Notes: a model not told the origin generated them from the sequence alone. A DNA stretch of 64,000 bases from an uncultured Acetatifactor sp. (GCA_949840885.1 CATKYJ010000009.1:51238-115237); one strand, 5' to 3'. Positions 34,766 to 44,350 are shown, numbered from the stretch's first letter. Numbers and translations are program-made.

Positions 34766-36760
34766 ATGAAAAGGAAAAAGCGTCTTTTAGGTGCGCTGTT
34801 TGCAGCAGCGGCACTGACAATCATGCAGGTTCCTGGACTGGAAGCAGATGCGTCAACATCTGCTTCCGGTTTTCAAATGGAGGGAAGCACGCTGGTAAGG
34901 TATAGGGGGACAGAGAAGAATGTGTCTCTTCCTGATACGGTTCAGACCATTGGCCAGGGTGCTTTTGAGGATAATGCGAATATCGAACTGGTGGTGGTGC
35001 CGAATTCTGTGAAGCGGATTGAGGCTTACGCGTTCTGGGGCTGCGACAATCTGGATACCGTAGTTCTGGGAAAGGGGCTCAGCGAAGTGGGGGACTATGC
35101 CTTTACGAACTGTACAGGCCTGGTGCAGATATCCATTCCCTCTTCAGCCACTTCCATCGGAACAGAGGCTTTTAAGGACTGTGCCAATCTGAAAGATGTA
35201 ACGATTCCGCCGGAGACCACACAAATAGCCGAATCGGCGTTTGACGGCTGCTATCAGCTGACCATCCATTATGAGGAGGGGAGCGCGGCACAGGAGTACG
35301 CGGAGGCGTTCTATGAGCGCCAGAAAGAGATGCCGGGATATGTGGCGCCTACGCCCGCCCCGCCCGATGTGGTGCCGCCGATTGTAACGCCTGCGCCGGA
35401 GGAGACACCGGCGCCCACCCAGGCTCCCACAGAAGAGGGGGTTGTACTGGGCGTCACTCATATCGTAGGGAACAGGGCAGTGCTCTTTGTGGACAATATG
35501 AAGATGCGGGTATTTGGAGGAGAGAAGAACCAGGATACATCGGATGCGGCAGGAAGCGACAGCCTTGGCGGCGGAGAGGCTAACCCGCCAGAACAGAGCG
35601 GTTCCGCCGGGTATGGCCAGGTTCCCAAGTATAGGATTGTAGACGGAAAAACAGTAGCAGATCAGGCGTATTACCGCAGCGGGAAACTGGGCGACATGAC
35701 CTTGCCGGAGGGAATTGCAGAGGTGGGGCAGTTCGCATTTGCCAGGAGTTCGCTGACATCCATTGGGCTGTCGCAGGGGCTGGAGCAGATTTCTTATGGC
35801 GCTTTTTATCATTGCGGGCAGCTTTCTGATGTGGAACTGCCGGACAGCGTTATGTGTGTGGAGCCCAAGGCTTTTGAGCATACCCTTTGGGTGGACAGTT
35901 TTTTGGCCGGAGGCGAGGATGGAAGTAACAATGCTGATGCCGGAGACTTCCTGATATCCGGCGGCGTGCTGGTGGCTTACCGGGGAAACTCCGGTGAAGT
36001 AGTGGTTCCTGAGGGCGTGCGCGTGATTGCCGGGGAGGCTTTCCAAAACCATACGGAGATAGAGCGCGTGAACTTGCCGGACAGTCTGTTAGTAGTGGGA
36101 GAGGGCGCGTTTGAGGGATGTTCTGGCTTAAGCGAGATTGCCTTTGGGAAAAATGTGGAGGAGATTAAGGACAGGGCTTTTCTGGGAAATGCCATGACGG
36201 AGACTTCGCTTCCGGCTTCCGTGAAGAAAGTGGGGCTTCAGGCCTTTGGGAATACCATAATTGCTTATGGGGGCGAAGAGGCGGAGTATACATACGAAAC
36301 CTCTGCTACGAGGCTTGCCAACGAAGCGTACCGTGTCTACGATGGAACGCAGGCCGGAGAACCGGGCGTGACGGTAGAGGGGCTGACAGGGGCATCCGCC
36401 GCACTGGCCGGGGCTGACAGAAGCTATGTTCTGACCATGGAGACACCGGAGGACATAAGCAGGATGGAAAGCGCTTTTCAGCGTTCTTTCCAGAGCGGAA
36501 TTCCGGAGGATATGGTCATTTATGAACTGACCTTGACAGATGCCAGCGAGATTCCTTTGGCGAAGCTCGGAAGCCAGGATCTTGATATGGAACTTCCCAT
36601 ACCGGAGGCTTTGCGCGGACATAACATCCAACTTGTGACTCTGGACAGAAACGGCCAGTTGGAGCCACTGGCGGCAGACCAGATCTCCCTGGACGGCGCA
36701 GAGGCCTTGCATTTTAAGCTGGACTTTGTGTCTGTGATTGGGATATGGGGAATCGAATAG
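34766..36760 (+). CDS. BspA-like leucine-rich-repeat secreted protein
   Basis: 664 residues. Signal peptide at residues 1 to about 25. LRR_5 repeats at about 45-175, then a Pro/Thr/Ala-rich linker (repeated PTPAP, APTQAP) at about 190-225, more LRR_5 repeats at about 300-490 and a C-terminal domain rich in beta structure. No LPXTG-like motif or hydrophobic tail, so it may be secreted or held by another part. It follows the anchored LRR protein by 16 bases with RBS GGGAAG, and the two are likely made together, one anchored and one released. Confidence 0.9.
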   Translation: MKRKKRLLGALFAAAALTIMQVPGLEADASTSASGFQMEGSTLVRYRGTEKNVSLPDTVQTIGQGAFEDNANIELVVVPNSVKRIEAYAFWGCDNLDTVVLGKGLSEVGDYAFTNCTGLVQISIPSSATSIGTEAFKDCANLKDVTIPPETTQIAESAFDGCYQLTIHYEEGSAAQEYAEAFYERQKEMPGYVAPTPAPPDVVPPIVTPAPEETPAPTQAPTEEGVVLGVTHIVGNRAVLFVDNMKMRVFGGEKNQDTSDAAGSDSLGGGEANPPEQSGSAGYGQVPKYRIVDGKTVADQAYYRSGKLGDMTLPEGIAEVGQFAFARSSLTSIGLSQGLEQISYGAFYHCGQLSDVELPDSVMCVEPKAFEHTLWVDSFLAGGEDGSNNADAGDFLISGGVLVAYRGNSGEVVVPEGVRVIAGEAFQNHTEIERVNLPDSLLVVGEGAFEGCSGLSEIAFGKNVEEIKDRAFLGNAMTETSLPASVKKVGLQAFGNTIIAYGGEEAEYTYETSATRLANEAYRVYDGTQAGEPGVTVEGLTGASAALAGADRSYVLTMETPEDISRMESAFQRSFQSGIPEDMVIYELTLTDASEIPLAKLGSQDLDMELPIPEALRGHNIQLVTLDRNGQLEPLAADQISLDGAEALHFKLDFVSVIGIWGIE

Positions 36761-36800
36761 AGAATGGTGGTATTCCTGTACACAGAAAGGGGATATTGTC

Positions 36801-38126
36801 ATGCTTTTTTCCAACAAAGACTTAAAAAAACTGATTATTCCTCTGATCATGGAGCAGGCCCTTGCCATCACCGTGGGCATGGCGGACACCATGATGATTT
36901 CCTCCGTTGGCGAGGCTGCGGTTTCCGGGGTCTCGCTGGTGGACATGTTCAACAATCTCATCATCAGCGTGCTGGCGGCTTTGGCCACCGGCGGCGCTGT
37001 GGTCACCAGCCAGCTGATCGGAGCGTCCAAAAGGGAGGAGGCATGCCGTTCCGCGAAGCAGCTGCTCTGGGTGGACGGACTTATCACGCTGGCCATTTCG
37101 TTTCTGGTGATTGCCGGACACAGGCTGATATTGAATCTGTTCTTCGGGAGAATCGAAGAGGATGTCATGCGCAATGCCATTGTCTATCTGATCATCTCCG
37201 CAGTGTCGTTCCCTTTCCTGGCTGTCTACAATGCCTGTGCGGCGCTGTTTCGCTCCATGGGGAATTCCCAAATTACCCTGAAAGTGTCTATTCTCATGAA
37301 CATCATTAATGTGGGCGGGAATGCTGTCTGTGTATTCGGCCTGAAAATGGGAGTGGCAGGAGTGGCTGTTCCATCTTTGATCTCCAGGGCTGTGGCTGCG
37401 CTCTGCCTTTATGTGTTTCTGAGGAATCCTGACAGGCTGATATATTTGAATCGGGAGCGTTTCCGATTTGACGGGAAGACCATCAGAAAAATACTCTATA
37501 TCGGGATTCCCAGCGGGATTGAAAACGGCATCTTTCAGCTGGGGCGCGTGGTTGTGGTGAGTATCATTGCAGGCTTTGGCACGGCGCAGATTGCTGCCAA
37601 TGGCGTGGCCAACAGTCTGGACAGCATGGGATGCATCATAGGGCAGGGCATGAACCTTGCCATGATCACCGTGATAGGGCAATGCGTGGGTGCAGGGGAT
37701 CTGGCCCAGGTAAAGCTCTATACCAAAAAACTTCTGTTAATCACATATGCGGCCACGGCGGTGATGAACTGTCTGATTTTACTGTTTCTGCGCCCTATCC
37801 TGGGGCTTTACGGCCTGGGGGCAGAGGCGACAGAAATTGCTTACATACTTGTGATGATTCATGACGGCATGGCAATTCTGCTCTGGCCGGCTTCCTTTGT
37901 ACTGCCCAACATGCTCCGGGCCTGCAATGACGTAAGGTATACTATGACTATCGCGATTTTCTCTATGGTCACGTTCCGCATCGGCCTGAGCCTGGTATTG
38001 GGCGTTTATATGGAAATGGCCGCCATTGGCGTGTGGATTGCGATGATTGTGGACTGGATCTTCCGGGTCATCTGTTTTGTGGGGCGGTATTTCAGGGGAA
38101 CGTGGAGGAAGTGCTGTAATCTGTGA
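36801..38126 (+). CDS. MATE family efflux transporter
   Basis: 441 residues from ATG 36801; the track from 36738 overlaps the previous gene's end. Twelve predicted membrane helices, with the NorM-type entry MEQALAITVGMADTMMISSVGEAAVSGVSLVDMFNNL. The two MATE halves are seen in the repeated pattern of a glycine-rich helix followed by a basic loop. Such carriers export cations, drugs or organic molecules with Na+ or H+ exchange. It follows the LRR gene by 40 bases on the same strand, possibly the same transcript but with no functional link apparent. It ends one base before the convergent next gene. Confidence 0.93.
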   Translation: MLFSNKDLKKLIIPLIMEQALAITVGMADTMMISSVGEAAVSGVSLVDMFNNLIISVLAALATGGAVVTSQLIGASKREEACRSAKQLLWVDGLITLAISFLVIAGHRLILNLFFGRIEEDVMRNAIVYLIISAVSFPFLAVYNACAALFRSMGNSQITLKVSILMNIINVGGNAVCVFGLKMGVAGVAVPSLISRAVAALCLYVFLRNPDRLIYLNRERFRFDGKTIRKILYIGIPSGIENGIFQLGRVVVVSIIAGFGTAQIAANGVANSLDSMGCIIGQGMNLAMITVIGQCVGAGDLAQVKLYTKKLLLITYAATAVMNCLILLFLRPILGLYGLGAEATEIAYILVMIHDGMAILLWPASFVLPNMLRACNDVRYTMTIAIFSMVTFRIGLSLVLGVYMEMAAIGVWIAMIVDWIFRVICFVGRYFRGTWRKCCNL

Positions 38127-38738
38127 TCAGTAAAAACGCAGCTGTTCATACTCGGCGTTGCGCTCTACCAGAGGAGGGACTTTCCGGAGGAGGCTGTCGG
38201 TTTTGTCCGCATCCAGAATCCAGCCCGCCGCCTCGTCTTCCGACAGGATCAGGGGCATACGGTCATGGACAGGCTGCATGGAGCGGTTGGCAGCAGTGGT
38301 CAGGATGACAAAATGCTCTCCGTCCTTATAAGGCCTGCAGCAGCCGGCCAGAAACATTGTACTGCCGTTTCCATTCTGAAAAGTATATTTTTCCTTATGA
38401 CTGTTCCATTCGTAGAAAGCGGAGGCGGGAATCGCGATGCGCCTGTGGAGGAGACCGTACCGGAACAGCGGCTTCTGGGCAGCGGACTCGCACCTGGCAT
38501 TGAAGACAAGCCCTTTTTTGTGACCGGAATCCAGCGGGAAGCCCCAGCGGAGCCATGTGCAAAGGATTTCATTGTCCGTGGCAAGGAGAATGGGAGCTTC
38601 GTCTGAGGGGTGTATGTCAGTTTCCCTGATCCGCAGCAATGCGGCGGCAGATTCACGTTGCAGCCTTTCGCTGGTCTGCCTGACGAGGCTTTGGATTTCT
38701 TTTGCAGTTTCTTCGGTTATATGGTAGCGTCCGCACAT
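38127..38738 (-). CDS. SOS response-associated peptidase (SRAP/HMCES, YedK-like)
   Basis: 203 residues, minus strand. The conserved MCGRY start gives the Cys2 nucleophile that forms a thiazolidine crosslink to abasic sites in single-stranded DNA. The remaining active-site residues are present: the Asn in LVFNARCES, the Glu in PASAFYEW, and the His of MQPVHDRMPL. It protects abasic sites during replication. Its stop is directly adjacent to the convergent MATE stop. Confidence 0.95.
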   Translation of the reverse strand: MCGRYHITEETAKEIQSLVRQTSERLQRESAAALLRIRETDIHPSDEAPILLATDNEILCTWLRWGFPLDSGHKKGLVFNARCESAAQKPLFRYGLLHRRIAIPASAFYEWNSHKEKYTFQNGNGSTMFLAGCCRPYKDGEHFVILTTAANRSMQPVHDRMPLILSEDEAAGWILDADKTDSLLRKVPPLVERNAEYEQLRFY

Positions 38739-39003
38739 AGGATATTCCTTTCTGTTTTTTTCTTTTTGAAAAGGGTTCCCATTTTATAAAACTTCATGCT
38801 GATATTCTCCTTTTCCTTTTCAATCAAGGCAATTGTGTTCAGGGAATCCGCAGTTCCCCCAGTGTATTGATTTGTATAAGAATTCCAGGTACTGAATGCA
38901 GAGTACAGGGATATCTTGTTGCAGCTGCAAGATTATCATATCCGAAAAAAGAAGAAAGTTCAATAACCAGAAGAAATATATAAAGAAAGAAGAGCGTGAC
39001 GGC

Positions 39004-39978
39004 GTGAAGGAGAAACAAACACCGGCGGGAGTTTCCGCATACAATAATGGGAAAGATATTGTCGGGATTTACGATATGCAGCGTGTAAGAAAAATGGTGG
39101 CGGGAGAGCGGACAGACGGCCTGGATGGCCGGGGCATTACGGTTGCCGTTCTGGATACGGGAATGTCGCCCCACCCTGACCTGGCGGGCAGGATAGTGCG
39201 TTTCCGGGATTTCGTGGGGCGCAGGGAGTGGATGTACGACGACAGCGGCCACGGCACCCATGTTTGCGGCATCCTGTGTGGAAGCGGACGGCTGTCCGCT
39301 GGGCGATACCGGGGGATGGCGCCGGGGCTTCAGCTGGTGGTAGGGAAGATACTGGACAGGAACGGGGACGGCTCCACGGAGGCCATGCTGGAGGGGCTGG
39401 AATGGGTGCTGCGCCTGCGGCGGGAATACGATATCAGGATCGTGAACATTTCCGTAGGGATCGGGAACCTGGAGGAATGGGAGAAAGAGAGGCTTTTGCA
39501 TGACAAGATAGAGAGGCTTTGGCAGACCGGGATTTTGGTGGTGTGTGCTGCCGGGAACAAAGGACCCAGGGAGGGCAGCATTTCCGCGGTGGGAGGCAGT
39601 CTTGTGGTGACAGTGGGCTGCTACGATGGAAGCTTTGCCCTTGGCAATCCCCACAGATGCGAACTGTATTCCGGCCGGGGAGTCGCGGGAAGCCTCATAC
39701 GAAAGCCAGACCTGGTGGCCCCCGGCACGGATATCGTTTCCTGCGGCATGGGGGTTGGAAGACGCCATGGAAGAGGCGGGCAGGCCTATACGGCAAAGAG
39801 CGGAACTTCCATGGCCACCCCTATCGTATCCGGAGCCGCTGCCCTGGCCTTTCAGAAAGATCCGGACATGTCCAATGAGATCTGCAAAAGGAAACTGCAG
39901 TACACGGCTACGGATCTGGGGCTTCCCTGGAACCAGCAGGGATGGGGGCTGCTGAATGTGGAGAGGCTGCTCTCCTGA
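39004..39978 (+). CDS. Subtilisin-like serine protease (S8)
   Basis: 324 residues from GTG 39004, which has AAGAAGAG upstream; ATG 38896 would add 36 residues of basic, Cys-rich sequence unlike the family. Catalytic triad: Asp in AVLDTGMSPHPDL (residue 51), His in SGHGTHVCGI (83) and Ser in SGTSMATPIVSGAAAL (269). The oxyanion Asn is in VCAAGNKGP. There is no signal peptide or prodomain, so it is probably an intracellular protease or one exported another way. Intracellular subtilisins degrade proteins at stress or sporulation. It is divergent from the SRAP gene with a gap of 265 bases that holds no other gene. Confidence 0.88.
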   Translation: MKEKQTPAGVSAYNNGKDIVGIYDMQRVRKMVAGERTDGLDGRGITVAVLDTGMSPHPDLAGRIVRFRDFVGRREWMYDDSGHGTHVCGILCGSGRLSAGRYRGMAPGLQLVVGKILDRNGDGSTEAMLEGLEWVLRLRREYDIRIVNISVGIGNLEEWEKERLLHDKIERLWQTGILVVCAAGNKGPREGSISAVGGSLVVTVGCYDGSFALGNPHRCELYSGRGVAGSLIRKPDLVAPGTDIVSCGMGVGRRHGRGGQAYTAKSGTSMATPIVSGAAALAFQKDPDMSNEICKRKLQYTATDLGLPWNQQGWGLLNVERLLS

Positions 39979-40094
39979 AGCCGATTCCATGATAAATGTA
40001 TACTCAGGACCGCCAGAGTTTTCCAACCTGTCTAAGCGAAGAATATGGCTGGCGGCCTTTCGCTATATGGCCAAACTGTAAATCTAGTGTAAAT

Positions 40095-40134
40095 GCCGCT
40101 TCCGATAAAATATATCAGGAAGTGCACTTTTTTG
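40095..40134 (+). terminator. Terminator before the citrate synthase operon
   Basis: CGCTTCC (40097-40103) and GGAAGTG (40118-40124, one G-U pair) followed by CACTTTTTT. Confidence 0.65.
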
Positions 40135-40144
40135 GTAAAAAGCA

Positions 40145-40173
40145 TTGACACGGACTGTACGATTGTATACAAT
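40145..40173 (+). promoter_or_regulatory. Promoter of the Re-citrate synthase operon
   Basis: Perfect TTGACA (40145-40150), a 17-base spacer and TACAAT (40168-40173), about 40 bases before the gene. A GntR-type regulator encoded as the second gene is a candidate controller. Confidence 0.85.
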
Positions 40174-40211
40174 AATACGAGCACGGAATTCTAGCGAAAG
40201 AAGGGATGGAT

Positions 40212-41639
40212 ATGAGAGAAAACGAGATGTTCCAGAACCGCCCTATCACTATGAACCATAACAACAATCTGCTGGAGATAGAGGAGCACATGTACATTCT
40301 GGACGATGTGAAGAAGCCAAATGTATTCCGCAATATGTTCCCCTATTCAGAGATACCCAAGATACCCTTTAACGACAGGATCGTCCCCCACAACATGCCC
40401 AGGGAGATCTGGATCACGGACACCACATTCCGGGACGGCCAGCAGTCTAGGGCGCCCTACACCACGGAGCAGATCGTGACCATCTATGACTATCTGCACA
40501 GGCTGGGCGGGCCAAACGGCATAATACGGGCCAGCGAGTTCTTCCTTTACAGCAAAAAGGACAGGGACGCCGTCTACAAATGCATGGAGAGGGGCTATCA
40601 GTTCCCGGAGGTCACCAGTTGGATACGGGCCAGCAGGGAGGACTTCAAGCTGGTGAAAGAGATCGGCATGAAAGAGACGGGGATTCTGGTCAGCTGCTCC
40701 GACTACCATATCTTCTTAAAACTGAAGATGACAAGGCGGCAGGCCATGGAACACTACTTGAGCGTAATCAAAGAGTGCCTGGAGGAGGGGATCAGCCCCA
40801 GATGCCACTTAGAGGACATCACCAGGGCGGACATCTATGGGTATGTGGTGCCTTTCTGCTTGGAACTGATGAAACTCATGGAGGAGTATCAGATTCCCAT
40901 CAAAATCCGGGCCTGCGATACCATGGGATACGGGGTGAACTATCCCGGCGCGGTCATTCCCAGGAGCGTGCAGGGCATCATCTACGCCATCCATACACAC
41001 GCAGGCGTGCCCCACGCGCTGATCGAATGGCATGGGCACAATGACTTTTACAAGGCAGTGTCCAATTCCACCACAGCCTGGCTCTATGGGTGTTCCGGCA
41101 TCAACACCTCTCTGTTTGGCATCGGGGAGCGGACGGGAAATACGCCGTTAGAGGCCATGGTCTTCGAGTATGCCCAGCTGAAAGGGGACCTGAACGGCAT
41201 GGACACCACGGTGATCACGGAACTGGCCGAGTATTATGAAAAAGAGATCGGATATGAGATTCCGCCCAGAACGCCTTTCGTGGGCAGGAACTTCAATGTG
41301 ACCCGGGCGGGGATACATGCGGACGGTCTGCTGAAGAACGAGGAGATCTACAACATCTTCGACACGGACAAGTTCCTGAACAGACCGGTGGTCTGTGCCG
41401 TGTCCAACACATCGGGGCTTGCGGGAATCGCCCACTGGCTCAATGCCTACTATAAATTAAAGGATGAGGAGCAGATCGGAAAGAATTCCGAACTGGTGGC
41501 TGAGATCAAGAAGTGGGTGGATGAGGAATACGCCGGCGGGCGCGTCACGGTGATGACGGACGAGGAGATTGTGGCATGCGTGGAGCGGATCTGCCGTGAG
41601 AAAGGGCTTTCTCTGAAATCTGCACCGGAAAAGGGATGA
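40212..41639 (+). CDS. Probable citrate (Re)-synthase, HMG-CoA lyase-like/LeuA family
   Basis: 475 residues, ATG 40212 with AAGGG at good spacing (ATG 40206 overlaps the site). A DRE-TIM metallolyase: the metal-binding TTFRDGQQS near residue 66, and HGHND for the second metal site. It lacks the C-terminal regulatory domain of isopropylmalate synthase. The N-terminal extension of about 60 residues resembles Re-citrate synthases of Clostridium, which condense acetyl-CoA and oxaloacetate. Adjacent GntR and NADP-isocitrate dehydrogenase genes strongly favour this over homocitrate or isopropylmalate synthase. No aconitase gene is here. It gives glutamate precursors in anaerobes lacking the Si-type enzyme. 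Confidence 0.8.
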   Translation: MRENEMFQNRPITMNHNNNLLEIEEHMYILDDVKKPNVFRNMFPYSEIPKIPFNDRIVPHNMPREIWITDTTFRDGQQSRAPYTTEQIVTIYDYLHRLGGPNGIIRASEFFLYSKKDRDAVYKCMERGYQFPEVTSWIRASREDFKLVKEIGMKETGILVSCSDYHIFLKLKMTRRQAMEHYLSVIKECLEEGISPRCHLEDITRADIYGYVVPFCLELMKLMEEYQIPIKIRACDTMGYGVNYPGAVIPRSVQGIIYAIHTHAGVPHALIEWHGHNDFYKAVSNSTTAWLYGCSGINTSLFGIGERTGNTPLEAMVFEYAQLKGDLNGMDTTVITELAEYYEKEIGYEIPPRTPFVGRNFNVTRAGIHADGLLKNEEIYNIFDTDKFLNRPVVCAVSNTSGLAGIAHWLNAYYKLKDEEQIGKNSELVAEIKKWVDEEYAGGRVTVMTDEEIVACVERICREKGLSLKSAPEKG

Positions 41640-41727
41640 GAATATCAGAAAAGGGATGCAGGCGTTGGAAAAAGGGATGAGAACATCGCAAAAGGGATAC
41701 GGGCATCCAAAAAGAGATGAGAGAATG
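41628..41727 (+). repeat. 20-bp imperfect tandem repeat overlapping the citrate synthase stop
   Basis: Five units of exactly 20 bases, all around the core AAAAGGGAT (41628-41647, 41648-41667, 41668-41687, 41688-41707, 41708-41727). The first unit begins in the last codons of the synthase gene and the rest fill the gap before the GntR gene. Each core looks like a ribosome binding site, so the array could influence translation or be a tandem expansion. Confidence 0.8.
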
Positions 41728-41790
41728 CGCCCGGGATAAACAGCGCATTTCGGGGAGAGAAGCATTTTAGGGAGGTTAGGACAAAAGGAA

Positions 41791-42492
41791 ATGGGAAGTT
41801 ATGACGTAAAGCAGGAGGTCACTGACAAGTACTCCCTGCGGGGCCGCGTATTCAATAAGCTGCGGGCGGACATCCTCAGCGGCAAATACGAGGAACATGA
41901 AGAATTGAAAGAAGTGGCCATCGGAGATGAGATGGGGGTCAGCCGCACGCCGGTGCGGGAGGCTTTCAGGCAGCTGGAACTGGAGGGGCTGATCCAGATC
42001 ATTCCAAACAAGGGAGCCTATGTGACGGGCATCACGGAAAAGGATGTGAAAGACATTTACATGATCCGCTCCCGGCTGGAGGGGCTATGCGCCCGCTGGG
42101 CCACAGAACATATCACAAATGAACAGATGGAAGAGATGGAAGAAAATGTCTACCTGGCAGAGTTCCATGCCGGGAAAGGGCATCTGGAGCAGCTGGCGGA
42201 GCTGGACAACCGCTTCCACGAAATCATGTACGAGGCCTGCGACAGCAAGATACTGGAGCATCAGCTCAAAGACTTCCACAGCTATGTGCTGCGGGTGCGC
42301 AAAAAGACTTTGGCCAACGTGAACAGGGGGCCGAAATCCAATGAGGAGCACAAGGAAATCATGGAGGCCATCAAGGCGGGAAACGGGGATCTGGCGGAGC
42401 AGCTGGCTCATCAGCACATGATAAATGCCTACGAGAACATGGTCAAAAATGGGCTCCACGAGGCCTATGCCAGAGAAGCAAAGATAGAATGA
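41791..42492 (+). CDS. GntR family regulator, FadR/FCD subfamily
   Basis: 233 residues. N-terminal winged helix with the GntR core [55 protein letters not shown], then an all-helical FCD ligand domain with metal-binding Asp/His pattern ([33 protein letters not shown]). FCD regulators often bind organic acids such as citrate, lactate or oxaloacetate. It sits between two central-carbon genes, so citrate or a related acid is a plausible effector, not shown. The site before the start is modest (GGAGG about 16 upstream). Confidence 0.92.
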   Translation: MGSYDVKQEVTDKYSLRGRVFNKLRADILSGKYEEHEELKEVAIGDEMGVSRTPVREAFRQLELEGLIQIIPNKGAYVTGITEKDVKDIYMIRSRLEGLCARWATEHITNEQMEEMEENVYLAEFHAGKGHLEQLAELDNRFHEIMYEACDSKILEHQLKDFHSYVLRVRKKTLANVNRGPKSNEEHKEIMEAIKAGNGDLAEQLAHQHMINAYENMVKNGLHEAYAREAKIE

Positions 42493-42505
42493 TTGGAGGA
42501 AGAAT

Positions 42506-43714
42506 ATGGGAAAAATAGAAATGACCACTCCTTTGGTGGAGATGGACGGAGATGAGATGACAAGGATCCTGTGGCAGATGATCAAGGAGGAGCTGCTGCT
42601 TCCCTACATAGATCTGAAGACAGAGTACTACGACCTGGGGCTGGAACACCGTAATGCCACGAATGACCAGGTCACGGTGGACTCCGCAAACGCCACACTG
42701 AAATACGGCGTGGCCGTGAAGTGCGCCACCATCACCCCCAACGGGGCCAGGATGAAGGAGTACGACCTGAAAGAGATGTGGAAGAGCCCCAACGGAACCA
42801 TCCGTGCCATTTTGGATGGAACCGTATTCCGTGCGCCCATTTTGGTCAAAGGCATCGTGCCCTATGTGAAGAACTGGATGAAGCCCATCACCATCGCCCG
42901 CCATGCCTATGGGGACGTGTATAAGAATACGGAGATCAAGGTGCCGGGGCCTGGAAAGGCGGAACTGGTATTCACCGCCGCAGACGGAACCGAGACCAGG
43001 GAACTGATTCACGATTTTACCGGAGCGGGCATCCTCCAGGGCATCCACAACACGGAAAAATCCATCCAGAGCTTTGCCAGGGCCTGCTTTGCCTATGCGG
43101 TGGACACGAAGCAGGATCTGTGGTTCTCCACCAAGGACACCATTTCCAAGAAATATGACCACACATTCAAGGATATCTTCCAGGAGATATACGAGGCGGA
43201 ATATAAGGCGAAATTTGAAGCCCTTGGCATTGAGTACTTCTATACCTTGATCGATGACGCAGTGGCCAGGGTCATCCGTTCCGAGGGTGGGTTCATCTGG
43301 GCCTGCAAGAACTATGACGGGGACGTGATGTCCGACATGGTGGCCACCGCATACGGGGATTTGTCCATGATGACTTCCGTGCTGGTATCGCCGAGCGGCG
43401 TCTACGAGTACGAAGCGGCCCACGGCACGGTGCAGCGCCATTATTATAAACACCTGAAAGGGGAGGAGACCTCCACAAACTCCATTGCCACCATCTTCGC
43501 CTGGACTGGGGCTTTGCGCAAGCGCGGGGAGCTGGACGGCAATGAGGAACTTGCGGCCTTTGCAGACAAACTGGAGCAAGCCTGCATCAAGACTGTGGAG
43601 GACGGGAAGATGACCAAGAGCCTGTCGCTGATCTCCACCTGCGAGAATCCCGTTATCCTGAACAGCCTTGACTTTATCAGGGCCATCAGGGAGACACTGG
43701 ATAATCTGCTGTAA
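42506..43714 (+). CDS. icd: NADP-dependent isocitrate dehydrogenase
   Basis: 402 residues, RBS GGAGGAAG. It oxidises isocitrate to 2-oxoglutarate with NADPH formation. The start [23 protein letters not shown] and the internal [29 protein letters not shown] belong to the type II (eukaryote-like) IDH subfamily. The Ser-Thr-rich [16 protein letters not shown], the metal-site Asp in [25 protein letters not shown], and the NADP-binding [14 protein letters not shown] are intact. With the citrate synthase two genes upstream it makes the oxidative route to 2-oxoglutarate and glutamate. Confidence 0.96.
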   Translation: MGKIEMTTPLVEMDGDEMTRILWQMIKEELLLPYIDLKTEYYDLGLEHRNATNDQVTVDSANATLKYGVAVKCATITPNGARMKEYDLKEMWKSPNGTIRAILDGTVFRAPILVKGIVPYVKNWMKPITIARHAYGDVYKNTEIKVPGPGKAELVFTAADGTETRELIHDFTGAGILQGIHNTEKSIQSFARACFAYAVDTKQDLWFSTKDTISKKYDHTFKDIFQEIYEAEYKAKFEALGIEYFYTLIDDAVARVIRSEGGFIWACKNYDGDVMSDMVATAYGDLSMMTSVLVSPSGVYEYEAAHGTVQRHYYKHLKGEETSTNSIATIFAWTGALRKRGELDGNEELAAFADKLEQACIKTVEDGKMTKSLSLISTCENPVILNSLDFIRAIRETLDNLL

Positions 43715-43756
43715 TAGATGAAACGGAATAACATGTTTCTTTGAATGATATAACAG

Positions 43757-43795
43757 TGAATAGCGGCTGCTGGCAAAAGGCGGCCGTTATTTTTA
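43757..43795 (+). terminator. Terminator after icd
   Basis: AATAGCGGCTGC (43759-43770) and GGCGGCCGTTATT (43779-43791) pair with G-U wobbles, followed by a T-run. Confidence 0.8.
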
Positions 43796-44005
43796 CATCT
43801 AAAAAGCCCAAGTGGGAACACGGTGGATCATATCTCTAAAAAAGCCTGTAACTATAGGAAGCAAATAAAGCTTCTGCATGGTGACAATGCCGGAAAAATA
43901 ATTTGCGCAAAAACGGAAATTGTTGTAAACTAGCATTGACAAGGAAAAGTTATCTGAGAATAAGAAGAATGAGTACGAGAAAGTAACCGAGAAAAGAGGA
44001 TGTCC

Positions 44006-44350
44006 ATGGAAGACAACGCCTACCTCCATGTGGATGGAGAGACCTTAAAACAGATTGACGAAAAAATGCCTCCCGAGGAGGAACTGCAGGATCTGGCGGA
44101 ATTCTTTAAGGTGTTCGGGGACGGCACGCGGCTGAAGATCTTATATGTGCTGCTGAGTTCGGAGATGTGTGTCTACGACATTGCCGCAGTGCTGGGCATG
44201 TCCCAGTCGGCGATCTCCCACCAGCTGCGCGTATTGAAGCAGATGGATCTGGTGAAGAATCGCCGGGAGGGCAAGACCATATTTTATTCCCTGGCCGATT
44301 CCCATATCGTGACCATTCTCAGCCAGGGTCTGGATCATATTGAAGAGTGA
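44006..44350 (+). CDS. ArsR/SmtB family metal-sensing repressor
   Basis: 114 residues from ATG 44006, with AAGAGG six bases upstream. Winged helix-turn-helix with MCVYDIAAVLGMSQSAISHQLRVLKQMDLV recognition helix and wing RREGKTIFYSL. The C-terminal helix carries D-x-H at DSH and H 11 later (LDHIEE), the spacing of the alpha-5 metal site in CzrA/SmtB (Asp, His, His, His), except that the last ligand is Glu at the C-terminus. The ArsR-type ELCVCDL cysteine motif is reduced to one Cys, so zinc or a similar metal is more likely than arsenite. No transporter gene is adjacent. Confidence 0.9.
   Translation: MEDNAYLHVDGETLKQIDEKMPPEEELQDLAEFFKVFGDGTRLKILYVLLSSEMCVYDIAAVLGMSQSAISHQLRVLKQMDLVKNRREGKTIFYSLADSHIVTILSQGLDHIEE

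Noticed and set aside
38839..40026. Minus-strand 395-codon frame over the S8 protease
   Set aside because: The plus-strand protease has a full catalytic triad; the minus frame lacks motifs.
42443..43579. Minus-strand frame over isocitrate dehydrogenase
   Set aside because: The plus-strand gene is complete, with all family motifs; the minus frame is a shadow.
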